The notes beneath the pieces are model-generated. The model was not told the origin of the DNA, did no database searches, and saw nothing but the letters and a program-made list of their open reading frames with translations. From positions 1 to 64,000 of the forward strand of contig LMAJ01000023.1 of assembly GCA_001507425.1 (NCBI GenBank): DNA of 64,000 nucleotides. The letters are read 5' to 3'. The position numbers and the translations under genes were made by a program. The stretch is from Flavobacteriaceae bacterium CRH (GTDB lineage: Bacteria > Bacteroidota > Bacteroidia > Flavobacteriales > Flavobacteriaceae). Shown here piece by piece: positions 33,884-43,300 of the stretch; positions within the stretch are counted from its first letter, which is position 1; each line of letters opens with the position of its first letter.

Positions 33884-35344
33884 TTACTTAACCGGAATAT
33901 TCGAAAGGATTTCTAATATGAATTTCCAATATTTTTGAGCTGATGAAATACTTGCTCTTTCATCCGGAGAATGCGCTCCATGAATTGTTGGTCCAAAAGA
34001 AATCATATCCATTTCAGGATAATTAGTTCCAAGAATTCCACATTCTAAACCTGCATGACAAGCTACAACTTTTGGTTTTTCATTGTTTTGTTTTTCGTAA
34101 ATTCCAACCAAAGTATCTAAAATTTCAGAATTTACATTTGGTGTCCATCCCGGATACGATCCTGAAAGTTCAACCTCGCAACCAACTAATTCAAAAGCAG
34201 AACGCAATGAATTTGCCAAATCAAATTTTGAAGTTTCTACAGAAGAACGTGTTAAACAGCCCACTAAAATTTCACCATCTTTTATTATAACACGAGCAAT
34301 ATTGTTTGAAGTCTCCACTAAGTCAGCCATATCAGCGCTCATTCTGTAAACACCATTGTGTGCTGCATAAATTGCTCTAATAATTCCTTCCTGAACACCA
34401 AGATCCATTACTTTTTCCGGTAAATCGCATTTCACGATTTCGATAGAAAGGTTTGGTTCCGTTGTTTTATATTCCGCTTTTATATCGTTGATAATTTCCT
34501 GCATATCAAAAATATAAGCTTCATCAAACATTTCAGAAATAATCACTTTTGCAACGCTTTCTCTCGGAATTGCATTTCTTAAACTTCCACCGTTAATTTC
34601 AGCAACTTGCAAACCAAAGTTTTCAAAAGCATCAAACAATAAACGGTTCATAATTTTATTAGCGTTACCTAAACCTTTATGAATATCCATTCCTGAATGA
34701 CCTCCATTAAGACCTTTTACCGTAATAATATGTCCAACTGAGCCTTGCAGAACTTCTTCTTCATGATACGTTCTTGTAGCCGTTACATCAATTCCTCCAG
34801 CGCAACCTATATCAATTTCATCATCTTCTTCAGTATCCAGATTTAATAAAATTTGCCCTTGAAGGATTCCACCTTTAAGGTTTAAAGCTCCTGTCATTCC
34901 GGTTTCTTCATCAATTGTAAACAACGCTTCGATTGCTGGATGCGGAATATCTTTGCTTTCTAAAATAGCCATAATTGTTGCTACTCCTAGTCCATTGTCT
35001 GCACCAAGCGTTGTTCCGCGGGCGCGAACCCAGTCACCATCAACATACATATCAATTCCCTGAGTGTCGAAATCAAAAACTGTATCAGCATTTTTTTGGT
35101 GTACCATATCAAGATGCCCTTGAAGTACAATTGCTTTACGGTTTTCCATTCCCGGAGTTGCCGGTTTTCTTATGATTACATTTCGAATTTCGTCTTCAAA
35201 AGTTTCCAAACCCAGACTATTTCCAAAGTTTTTCATAAATTCAATTACACGCTCTTCTTTCTTAGACGGACGCGGAACTGCATTTAAATCTGCAAATTTA
35301 TTCCATAGTGCTTTCGGTTCCAGATTTCTTATTTCCTGACTCAT
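33884..35344 (-). CDS. pepD: Aminoacyl-histidine dipeptidase (PepD, M20 family)
   Basis: 486 residues from ATG 35344, close to the 485 of E. coli PepD. Cleaves Xaa-His and other dipeptides using two zinc ions. Visible metal-site motifs: IVLQGHLDMVHQKN near 74, TTLGADNGLGVATIMA near 112, ALFTIDEETGMTGALNLKGG near 140, and ILLNLDTEEDDEID; C-terminal FGPTIHGAHSPDERASISS. The longer reading from 35368 (eight extra residues) starts only about 4 nt after the predicted transcription start, so I prefer 35344. Confidence 0.95.
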   Translation of the reverse strand: MSQEIRNLEPKALWNKFADLNAVPRPSKKEERVIEFMKNFGNSLGLETFEDEIRNVIIRKPATPGMENRKAIVLQGHLDMVHQKNADTVFDFDTQGIDMYVDGDWVRARGTTLGADNGLGVATIMAILESKDIPHPAIEALFTIDEETGMTGALNLKGGILQGQILLNLDTEEDDEIDIGCAGGIDVTATRTYHEEEVLQGSVGHIITVKGLNGGHSGMDIHKGLGNANKIMNRLLFDAFENFGLQVAEINGGSLRNAIPRESVAKVIISEMFDEAYIFDMQEIINDIKAEYKTTEPNLSIEIVKCDLPEKVMDLGVQEGIIRAIYAAHNGVYRMSADMADLVETSNNIARVIIKDGEILVGCLTRSSVETSKFDLANSLRSAFELVGCEVELSGSYPGWTPNVNSEILDTLVGIYEKQNNEKPKVVACHAGLECGILGTNYPEMDMISFGPTIHGAHSPDERASISSAQKYWKFILEILSNIPVK

Positions 35345-35378
35345 TATATTTTGTTTGAAGTTTAACAATTATGAGTTC

Positions 35379-35386
35379 CAAAGTTA
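35379..35386 (-). promoter_or_regulatory. Candidate pepD -7 box
   Basis: TAACTTTG on the minus strand fits TAnnTTTG, 35 bp before ATG 35344. Confidence 0.45.
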
Positions 35387-35453
35387 CAAAGTTTAAATTC
35401 TTTTTCAGTACTAATTAAGATTGATTTATATTTACGTAATCAAAATTTATACT

Positions 35454-36515
35454 GTGAAATCAAAATACATTTTACCTCTATTATTTCTCGTACAAATCAT
35501 CCTTTTAAAGATTCTTCCCTTCTTTCCGGAATTTACAGAACGCTTTTACAGCAACGGATTATATATAAAAATATCTCATTTTTCGAGAATAGTTTTAGGC
35601 AAAATTCCTTTTTCTGTTGGTGACTGTATTTATTCTATTTTAATTATTTTATTAATCAGATGGTTTTGGAAAACACGCAAAACATGGAAACTGCACTGGA
35701 AAGATAATCTCTTAAAAACTATAAGCTACATCTCTGTATTTTACTTTTTCTTCCATTTTCTTTGGGCATTCAATTATTACAGAGAACCTCTTTTTGAAAA
35801 GATGAAAATTCAAAGAGAATATACTGATGCTGAATTACTGGCTTTTACAAAAAAACTGATTATTAAAACCAACGAAATTCAGTTTCAAATAACAAAAAAC
35901 GACAGCGCTAAAATTGTTTTTCCTTATTCTCAAAACGAAGCTTTCAAAATGAATTTAAGCGGATATAATAATCTTGCCAAAGAACATCCTTACTTTAAAT
36001 ATGAATTTTTAAGCGTTAAAAAATCACTTTTCAGCTTACCATTGACGTATATGGGTTTTGGAGGTTATTTAAATCCGTTTACCAATGAAGCTCAGGTAAA
36101 TGACTTATTGCCTATGTACAATTTCCCGCTTACAAGTTGTCACGAAATGGCACATCAAATAGGGTTTGCAAGCGAAAGTGAATGTAATTTTATTGGCGTT
36201 TTAGCATCGGTTAAAAATCAAAATTTATATTATCAATATTCCGGTTATAGCTTTGCTTTGCGTTATTGTTTAGGAATCTGGCAGGTAAAAAACGAGAAAA
36301 TTTTCGATCAATTGAAGAAATCAGTTCATGTTGGGATTTTAAAAAACTATCAGGAAAGTCAGGATTTCTGGAAGCAATACGACACTTTTATTGACAAAGG
36401 GTTTCATATTCTTTATGATAATTTCTTAAAAACGAATAATCAAAAAGATGGTATGGAAAGCTATAGCAAATTTGTAGATTTGATGGTGAATTATTATAAA
36501 ACCCGACCACTATAA
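35454..36515 (+). CDS. DUF3810 putative membrane metalloprotease
   Basis: About 353 residues. Three N-terminal helices (YILPLLFLVQIILLKILPFF, DCIYSILIILLIRWFW, TISYISVFYFFFHFLWAFNYY), then a soluble domain with TSCHEMAHQIGFASESECNFIG: an HExxH zinc motif followed by a downstream Glu (SESE), as in gluzincin-type peptidases. The wording fits DUF3810. It would cleave peptides at the periplasmic or cytoplasmic face; the substrate is unknown. I favour GTG 35454 (VKSKYILP) because the TTG at 35421 reads MIYIYVIKIYT from AT-rich promoter-like sequence, but this is uncertain. Confidence 0.82.
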   Translation: MKSKYILPLLFLVQIILLKILPFFPEFTERFYSNGLYIKISHFSRIVLGKIPFSVGDCIYSILIILLIRWFWKTRKTWKLHWKDNLLKTISYISVFYFFFHFLWAFNYYREPLFEKMKIQREYTDAELLAFTKKLIIKTNEIQFQITKNDSAKIVFPYSQNEAFKMNLSGYNNLAKEHPYFKYEFLSVKKSLFSLPLTYMGFGGYLNPFTNEAQVNDLLPMYNFPLTSCHEMAHQIGFASESECNFIGVLASVKNQNLYYQYSGYSFALRYCLGIWQVKNEKIFDQLKKSVHVGILKNYQESQDFWKQYDTFIDKGFHILYDNFLKTNNQKDGMESYSKFVDLMVNYYKTRPL

Positions 36516-36564
36516 AATTGCCCACGGATTTTACGGATTGTACAAATTGCCACAGTTGTTTTTT

Positions 36565-36590
36565 CACCGATTAATGGACTAAAAGGATTT
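36565..36590. repeat. Dispersed repeat, copy 1 (CACCGATTAATGGACTAAAA)
   Basis: 22 of 26 positions match 57829-57854. Related wording (cacggattttacggattg, from about 36524) surrounds it. It lies in the 200-bp gap between DUF3810 and the sigma factor, which otherwise holds only the sigma factor promoter region. Confidence 0.6.
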
Positions 36591-36717
36591 CTCTTTGAAT
36601 CCAAATAATTTAATAAAAGACTCTCCTGAAAAAACCATCAAAATCTTTTTCTGTGTGGAAAAAGAAAAAAAGTAAGATCTGATGTAACAAAATACACTTT
36701 GACACCACTAATAAAAT

Positions 36718-37212
36718 ATGAGCGAAAATCTAGAACAATCATTTGTTGCGCAATTGCAGGCAAATCAGAATATAATCCACAAGATTTGTAGATTATATAC
36801 TGCCGGCGAAGATGCTCACAAAGATTTGTTTCAGGAAATAACAATTCAGCTCTGGAAAGCGTATCCAAAATTTAGAGGCGACAGTAAATTTTCGACCTGG
36901 ACGTATCGCGTCGCTTTAAACACTGCTATTACCTTATACCGAAAAACCAAACGTACCATATCGACCGTAGAATATGAAAGTCATCAGCATTTTGTAAAAG
37001 ATGTTGATTACAATTATGAAGAAGAAGAACAGATAAAATTGATGTACAAAGCGGTTTATCAGCTTAATGACATCGAAAAAGCATTAGTTTTTATGTACTT
37101 AGAAGACAAAGATTATCAAGAAATAGCTGAAACCCTGGGAATCAGCGAAGTGAATGCACGTGTGAAAATGAACAGAATAAAGGGAAAACTTAAAAAGATA
37201 CTAAATCCTTAA
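36718..37212 (+). CDS. ECF-type RNA polymerase sigma factor
   Basis: 164 residues. Sigma region 2: HKDLFQEITIQLWKAYPKFRGDSKFSTWTYRVALNTAITLYRK (about 35-77), binding core polymerase and the -10 region. Region 4: LNDIEKALVFMYLEDKDYQEIAETLGISEVNARVKMNRIKGKL (about 116-158), a helix-turn-helix. There is no extra domain. It is followed 8 nt later by a membrane protein, in the usual sigma/anti-sigma arrangement. The inducing signal is unknown, and no target promoter could be recognised. Confidence 0.93.
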   Translation: MSENLEQSFVAQLQANQNIIHKICRLYTAGEDAHKDLFQEITIQLWKAYPKFRGDSKFSTWTYRVALNTAITLYRKTKRTISTVEYESHQHFVKDVDYNYEEEEQIKLMYKAVYQLNDIEKALVFMYLEDKDYQEIAETLGISEVNARVKMNRIKGKLKKILNP

Positions 37213-37220
37213 AAATTATT

Positions 37221-37853
37221 ATGAAAGAACTGGATTTACTAAAAAAAGACTGGAAAAAGAACTCGGATTCTTTTGAGCAAATTTCTGAAACGGAAATCTA
37301 TAAAATGATACACAAAAAATCATCTTCTATTGTAAAATGGATTTTGATTATCAGTATTTTGGAGATTCTGTTTTGGACGGTTTCAAACTTCTTTTTCAGT
37401 ACAGATGAGATGCTGATTAAGATAAATCACGCAGAAATGATATTTTATCTTGAACTCCTCACCTATTTTAATTATGTTGTAGTACTGATCTTTGTGTATT
37501 TTTTCTACAAAAGCTACAAAACAATCTCAACTACAGGATCTACAAAGTTGTTGATGAGCAGCATTTTAAAAACCCGAAAAACGGTTCAGTATTATGTTTG
37601 GTATAATCTCGGAATGGCTGTTTTAAGCTCTATCATTAGCGTTTTTATTGCCTTTGTCTACAATCCCGAAATGGATTTTTTAAGAGATAAACTAGCTACA
37701 AATGGCAAAGCAATGTTTATCACTGTCGGAATTTTGTTTCTGGTAACATTAGCATTTTTAGGGATATTCTGGTGCTTTTACAGATTGCTATACGGAACCC
37801 TATTACGCAGATTGTATACTAATTACAAAGAATTGAAGAAAATTGATTTTTAG
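37221..37853 (+). CDS. Membrane protein, probable partner (anti-sigma-like) of the ECF sigma factor
   Basis: 210 residues. Cytoplasmic N-terminus of about 35 residues with MKELDLLKKDWKKNSDSFEQISETEIYKMIHKKSS, a pattern common in flavobacterial proteins encoded after sigma factors. Four transmembrane helices follow (WILIISILEILFWTVSNFFF, MIFYLELLTYFNYVVVLIFVYFFY, VWYNLGMAVLSSIISVFIAFVY, MFITVGILFLVTLAFLGIFWCFY). There is no zinc HxxxCxxC anti-sigma motif, so the anti-sigma role rests on gene order and the short N-terminal region only. Confidence 0.75.
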   Translation: MKELDLLKKDWKKNSDSFEQISETEIYKMIHKKSSSIVKWILIISILEILFWTVSNFFFSTDEMLIKINHAEMIFYLELLTYFNYVVVLIFVYFFYKSYKTISTTGSTKLLMSSILKTRKTVQYYVWYNLGMAVLSSIISVFIAFVYNPEMDFLRDKLATNGKAMFITVGILFLVTLAFLGIFWCFYRLLYGTLLRRLYTNYKELKKIDF

Positions 37854-37856
37854 AAA

Positions 37857-37893
37857 AGCTACTAAGGTTCTGAGGCGCTAAGTTGCTAAGTTA
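37857..37893. repeat. Dispersed 3'-end repeat (CTAAGGTTCTGAGGCGCTAAG)
   Basis: Directly after the stop at 37853, ACTAAGGTTCTGAGGCGC is followed by CTAAGTTGCTAAGTTA. Inverted and variant copies occur at 57897-57930 and 40088-40124, each at the 3' end of a gene. Confidence 0.65.
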
Positions 37894-37926
37894 TTTAGCT
37901 GCTCTATCTTCTAAAATCTAAAATCT

Positions 37927-38736
37927 CTAGTATTCCCATCTTCTTAACTTATTCAGCTCTTCTTGAACTTTAATTTCTTCTGCCGGAATAACTTTTAAGA
38001 ATGATGGATGTTGTTCGATGGCATATTCTACTTTTTCAACGATTTCATCGATAGTATCGTTTTCATAATCAATATCGAGAGGTTCTTTGATGATAAACGA
38101 TTGTAGAATTCCCTTCTTTTTCATTCGGAGACCTTTTTTATCAAACGAACGACGAAAACCATCAATCACGATTGGTATTACGATAGGTTTATGTTGTTTG
38201 ATGATATGTGCAGTTCCTTTACGAACTGGTTTAAACGATTTTGTTGTTCCTTGCGGAAACGTAATTACCCAGCCATCTTCAAGTGCAATTTTAATATTCT
38301 CTGTATCATTTGGGTTAACGTCACGTTTTTCAGTTACATCAACACCTTTTGCGCGCCAGGTTCTTTCTACGGTAATTGCCCCAACATAAGCCAGAATTCT
38401 TGGCAATAAACCTGCTTGCATTGTTTCTTTGGCAGCAACATAATATAAGTTCATTTTTGGCTGCCACAAATAACCAATATTTTTAATATTATCCTCACGT
38501 CCGCTTAAGCTTGCGTTAAAAACATGAAACATGGCTACAACATCTGCAAAATAAGTCTGATGATTAGAGATAAACAATACATTGTTTTCAGGCAAAGTTT
38601 TAATAATTTCAGACCCTTCAATCTGCAAATCATTAAACCCTCTATATCTTCGGTGCGTCATTGCGCCCAAAATACGGATTAACCATTTTTTGATAAATAA
38701 TATATGTCCGAAAGGATTTCGCTTAAACAATCCCAT
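37927..38736 (-). CDS. PlsC-like acyltransferase with variant catalytic motifs
   Basis: 269 residues. 1-acyl-glycerol-3-phosphate acyltransferase fold. The motif I region reads LFISNHQTYFADVVAMFHV: His59 and Asp65 are separated by five residues instead of the usual four (HX4D). The motif III region reads VITFPQGTTKSFKPVRKGTAHI, with Gln in place of the Glu of FPEGTR. RVERTW-like and IPIVIDGFRRSF stretches are typical of the family. It probably acylates a lysolipid or another polar head group at the inner membrane. The altered motifs suggest a different acceptor, possibly an aminolipid (inference). Monocistronic, with its own promoter. Confidence 0.82.
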   Translation of the reverse strand: MGLFKRNPFGHILFIKKWLIRILGAMTHRRYRGFNDLQIEGSEIIKTLPENNVLFISNHQTYFADVVAMFHVFNASLSGREDNIKNIGYLWQPKMNLYYVAAKETMQAGLLPRILAYVGAITVERTWRAKGVDVTEKRDVNPNDTENIKIALEDGWVITFPQGTTKSFKPVRKGTAHIIKQHKPIVIPIVIDGFRRSFDKKGLRMKKKGILQSFIIKEPLDIDYENDTIDEIVEKVEYAIEQHPSFLKVIPAEEIKVQEELNKLRRWEY

Positions 38737-38767
38737 AGCTGTCTTATTATGTTTTTTTGTTCATTCG

Positions 38768-38796
38768 CAAACATACAAAATATATTCATTTGGCAA
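38768..38796 (-). promoter_or_regulatory. Promoter of the PlsC-like gene (TTG-N18-TATGTTTG)
   Basis: On the minus strand TTG (38796-38794), 18 nt, TATGTTTG (38775-38768). Both boxes fit the Bacteroidota consensus. The ATG is 32 bp downstream. Confidence 0.6.
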
Positions 38797-38862
38797 TACT
38801 AATAAACAATTTCAAAAAGAAATTGATATCTTAATGAATATCAAATTGTTAATTTTATGCAT

Positions 38863-39519
38863 TTACAATTTTTCATTAAAAGCAATTTTCAAAACTTCTC
38901 TTAGTTCGCTTAATATCATTGCGGTTGCTCCCCAAACAATATGATTTTGAATATTGAATGCCGGAACCAAAATATTGTTTCCATAAGAAGTTGACAATTT
39001 GGCTTCGATAATAATTTCATCATTTAGAAAAACCGAAAGCGGGAGCTCAATAATATCTGCTACTTCTCTCTCGTCCGGATGAAATAAAAGTTCTTCTTTT
39101 GAAATTCCTAAAAAAGGATGCACTAAAAAGTTACTTGGCGGAATGTACATTGGTGAAAACTCCTTAATAATTTCGATATTTTCAGACAAAACACCAACTT
39201 CTTCTTGTGTTTCACGCAAAGCTGTATCTTTAAATGAGGCATCAAAAGTTTCATATTTCCCGCCAGGAAAAGCTATTTGCGACGAATGAACGCCATTATA
39301 CGCATTCCTAACTATTAAAACTAAATGCGTTTTTCCGTTTTTTGGATAAAACAACATCATAACGGCAGCAATTCTCGGATTTATAGTCTTTAAATCCATG
39401 TTTTTTAATGCTTCTGCACGCTCTTTTGGAGCCATTTTTATGTGTGCGGCTTCAGCAGGAAGTTCAACCGGAATTAAATTAGGAACATATTGCAAAAAAT
39501 CTTGAAAATCCATATTCAA
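38863..39519 (-). CDS. NUDIX hydrolase, CoA pyrophosphatase (NudL-like)
   Basis: 218 residues. LVLIVRNAYNGVHSSQIAFPGGKYETFDASFKDTALRETQEEVGV combines the NudL/UPF0035 motif (SSQIAFPGG) with the NUDIX box core RETQEEVG. The position of the first acidic residue matches NudL rather than the strict GX5E form. Members hydrolyse CoA or its derivatives to phosphopantetheine and 3',5'-ADP in the cytosol. It is followed on the same strand by the PlsC-like gene 127 bp later, where a separate promoter is present. Confidence 0.87.
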   Translation of the reverse strand: MNMDFQDFLQYVPNLIPVELPAEAAHIKMAPKERAEALKNMDLKTINPRIAAVMMLFYPKNGKTHLVLIVRNAYNGVHSSQIAFPGGKYETFDASFKDTALRETQEEVGVLSENIEIIKEFSPMYIPPSNFLVHPFLGISKEELLFHPDEREVADIIELPLSVFLNDEIIIEAKLSTSYGNNILVPAFNIQNHIVWGATAMILSELREVLKIAFNEKL

Positions 39520-39650
39520 AGTTTATTTTTGTACTATTAAATTCCATCTAAAATTTTCAAATGAGAATTTTAAAAAAGAATTTCAAATAAAATATAAATA
39601 TAGTCCAGAAAACGCGGTTCTACAAGTTTTCTAAATCTAAAGCAATAAAA

Positions 39651-40085
39651 ATGTACAGTAGAGAAGAATCACAAAAATTAAAAAGAGAGTTTTGGGTGGC
39701 TTTCGCCGAAAAATATCCACGCAAATGGGTACTTTATGATACCAAAATTAAAGACTTCTCTTTTAAATTTTATGTAGACAATAAAAAAGCACAGGTTTTA
39801 ATTGATATTGAGCCTCGAAGTGATGAAAAACGTAATGCATACTTTGAAAAAATAGAAGCTTTAAAAAATATCTTAGAAGAAGAATTTATTAAAGATCTGG
39901 TTTTCGAAAAAAATCACACTTTAGAAAGCGGCAAAACCATTAGCCGCATTTGGGTCGAAAAACAAGGAGTTGGCTTTAGCAACCGCAATAATTGGGATGC
40001 GATTTTTGAATTCTTTTTTGAAAAAATGCACGCTCTTGAAATGTTTTATTTAGAATATGACGAGTTTATAAAGGATATTGCTTAG
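39651..40085 (+). CDS. DUF4268 family protein
   Basis: 144 residues, soluble, no signal peptide. REFWVAFAEKYPRKWVLYDTKIKDFSFKFYVDNKKAQVLIDIEP and RIWVEKQGVGFSNRNNWDAIFEFFFEKMHALEMFYLEYDEFI are typical of DUF4268, a family related to endonuclease-fold domains, often found alone in flavobacteria. No catalytic motif that I can identify. Function unknown. The gene stands alone with a terminator at 40136. Confidence 0.82.
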   Translation: MYSREESQKLKREFWVAFAEKYPRKWVLYDTKIKDFSFKFYVDNKKAQVLIDIEPRSDEKRNAYFEKIEALKNILEEEFIKDLVFEKNHTLESGKTISRIWVEKQGVGFSNRNNWDAIFEFFFEKMHALEMFYLEYDEFIKDIA

Positions 40086-40087
40086 CT

Positions 40088-40124
40088 AAAATTATGAGGC
40101 TCTGAGATGCTAAGTTTCAAAGTT
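40088..40124. repeat. Dispersed 3'-end repeat, variant
   Basis: ATTATGAGGCTCTGAGATGC then TAAGTTTCAAAGT follows the stop of the DUF4268 gene. It resembles the repeats at 37857 and 57897 (GAGGC..CTGAG..GCTAAG). Confidence 0.5.
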
Positions 40125-40135
40125 TTTAATACAAC

Positions 40136-40173
40136 AACAAACCCGACAGATTAAAAAAACTGTCGGGTTTGTT
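40136..40173 (+). terminator. Terminator (stem AACAAACCCGACAG)
   Basis: A 14-bp perfect stem (40136-40149 and 40160-40173), 10-nt loop, then T-rich. The CCCGACAG stem recurs in the terminator at 47490-47520. Confidence 0.88.
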
Positions 40174-40310
40174 GGTTTTTATCTAATTTATTTAAATTGC
40201 AAATATTTATACATACACATTGATTAAAAGCTAATTATTATTCAATTTAAGAGTTAAAAAATAATTAATAAAGAAATACTTATAATAGATACAAATTAGG
40301 TCAAAATTTT

Positions 40311-40318
40311 TATATTTG
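40311..40318 (+). promoter_or_regulatory. Candidate -7 box of the 40336-47466 operon
   Basis: TATATTTG fits TAnnTTTG, 17 bp before the ATG at 40336. No clear -33 box. Confidence 0.5.
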
Positions 40319-40335
40319 AAAAACCTAAATCCATA

Positions 40336-43300
40336 ATGAGAAAAATTTTATTGGTGTTTTTTTTAGTTTCATTTTCAAAAAACTATGCACAAATTGATTA
40401 TGCTTATGTTTATAATAATGACTCCATAATCAAAAAAGGTGTTAACTTTTATGATGCTGAAAAATATGACGAAGCTTTAAAAGAATTTCATAAAATAAGC
40501 AAACTAGATCCCAAATATCTTAATGCTCAATACGAAATTGCATTAACACTTAGTGCTCAGGATAAAAAAACCGAACTAAAAACTTTTCTTGAAGATTTAT
40601 ACAAAAGAGGCAAAATGGAGAAAAATCCTGAATTGTATAAACTCTATGCTATATTTTTGAGCAACGAAAAAGAATACGACCTCTCTGAAAAAATCTTTAC
40701 AGAAGGAGAAAAATATTTACCTAATTCTTCAACTTTTCTATACAATTTTGCCGTTTTGTATGTTCGAAAAAAAGAACCGCAAAAGGCTGTTGATATACTT
40801 AAACGTATTATAACAAATAATCCTAATCATGCTTCATCGCATTATTTATTGGGCAGCATAGCTTTTGAAAACGGAAAGATAACAGAAGGAACTCTCGCAT
40901 TAATGAGTTATCTTATTATTGCTCCTACTGGACAGTTTGCCAGTGAGGCAGTTGTTCAGTTAAATGCTAATTACGGACAAAATTATCTTACGGAAAACAA
41001 ACTCGTTTTTTCGAAATCCGGAGATAATTTTGAAGAAATTGAAACTATTTTAAGAAACCAATTACCCTTAAAAAAAGTTTATAAAATAAAATCGAGTATT
41101 GACGATGTACTTACGCGTCAGGTACAAGCCGTTGCAGAATATACTGCAGAACACAAAATAGGCGACGGATTTTTTGAAACTACATACATGCCCTGGGTAA
41201 AACAAATGGTTGAAAAAAATCAGCTTGAAGGATACTCTTATTACAGCTTGCTTTCTCTCGAAGATAAAATTGGTAAAGAACTAAATAAACAAAAGAAAAA
41301 AATAACTTCTTTTATCGATGATTATGTAACAAAAGATCTTTGGTCTGCTTTTGGAAAAAGAAAACTAGACCTTTTTGGCAAAGAAGAAGAGGTAATTGTT
41401 TCTATTCGTAACGAAAGACCTTATATAATTGGAAAACAAACCAATGGAGAATTTCAGGGAAAATGTAAATATTTGAATGTTTACGGGAATTTAAATGGTG
41501 AACTTAATTTTATAGATGGAAATTTAGACGGTTTACAAAAGTATTATGATGAAGATGGAAAACTTACTGAAGAAAAATACTTTACTGCAGGAAAATTAAA
41601 TGGAAAAAGAACTACATATTATGAGAATGGAAATATTTCATTGACCGAAATTTATAAAGATGATAAACTTAACGGTATATGCACTTCTTATTTTCCTAAC
41701 GGAGGTAAAAATTGCGAAATAAATTTTACAAACGGTGAAAGAGACGGAAACCTTATTTGTTTGTACGAAGCAGGAACCAAGAAAAACGAAATTGATTACA
41801 CAAGCGGAAAACTTAGTGGCAAATACAATATTTATAATGAAATTGGAGCTTTGACAGAAACTTATAATTGTGTCAATGATAAAATTGAAGGAAACTATGT
41901 GGAATACTTTGACGGTAAAACTGTAAAAGCTGAAGCTGTTTATAAAAATGGTTTAGTTGAAGGATCTTATAAATTTTATAATGTCAATAAAGGATTAGAA
42001 AAAGAAAATATCTATGCATTAGGCGAAATTGTAAAGTCTACAGATTATTTTGAAAATGGCAAAAAATCATATGAAAGCCTCTATAACAAAGGAGAGATTG
42101 AAACATATAGCTTTTTTGATATTTACGGAAATAAATATTTTGAAGAAAAATATAAATCGGGAGAATTAAAATCCGGTCTTCAGTTTAGTGCAAATGACAC
42201 GAAAGGAGTTCCGGTTAATGTGACCAAAAAAAGTTTTGAATTGAAAAACTTTGATGGTACACTCCGAATTAAAGGTGCTTTTGAAAAAGGTAAAAAAACC
42301 GGCGAATGGAATTATTTATATGCATCTGGAATACCAAGATTAAAAGAGTTTTATATCAGTGGAAAAACAAACGGTATAAGTACAAATTATAATATGAATG
42401 GTGATCTTTCGAGTAAAAACAATTTTACAAATGATACTATAAATGGTCGCTACGAAGTTTATGACGGAGATAAAGTAAGTCAGCTTTTTAACTATGAAAA
42501 AGGAGAACAAAATGGACCTTATCAAACATTTTATTCAGACGGAGCTGTTAGCACTGAAGGATATATGGTAGAAAGCGATATTGAATTTGATAAATTTACT
42601 TATTCTCAAAACGGAAGTATTTCTAATATTGAACATTACATAAGTAGTTATTTGAGCAATCGAAAAACATTTGACCTTAAAGGAAAACAGGAAAATGATA
42701 TTGACTTTAAGAACAAAACAGGAAAATTTACTTTTTCTTTTCAAAATGGCGCCTACAGCAAAAATTATGAATTGAAAAACGGGATCTTAAACGGGAAATT
42801 CAGTTCTTATGATAAATCTAAAACTGCTATAGTCGAAGCCGAATATATTAATGGAAAACTTCATAATTCATATAAAGAATACTCTCCTGTAGGTTCTATT
42901 CTTATAGAGAAAAATTACTATTGCGGAAAATTAAACGGGCTTACTAAATATTATGATTACGTTGGAAATTTAAGATTAACAGAAGAGCATAATTTTGGCG
43001 TTGAAAACGGAAAAACAATTCGTTATTATAATAATAAATCAAAAATGATCGAATACAACCAAATCAATGGTGCAATTGTGGGCGAAACTACTTATTTTAA
43101 TCAAAAAGGAGAACCTATTGTAATTATTGGTTATGATAATAATGTTGCGACGTATTTTATCCGAAAAAATAAAACAGGGGAACTAAATGAAAAGGTTAAT
43201 ATCGAAAATCAAACTGCCGAAATCTTGTCTTCATATCCAAATGGAAAAATCGCTATTCAATTTAAGCTTGACAAAGGAAGCATAAACAGCAGGTTTATCA

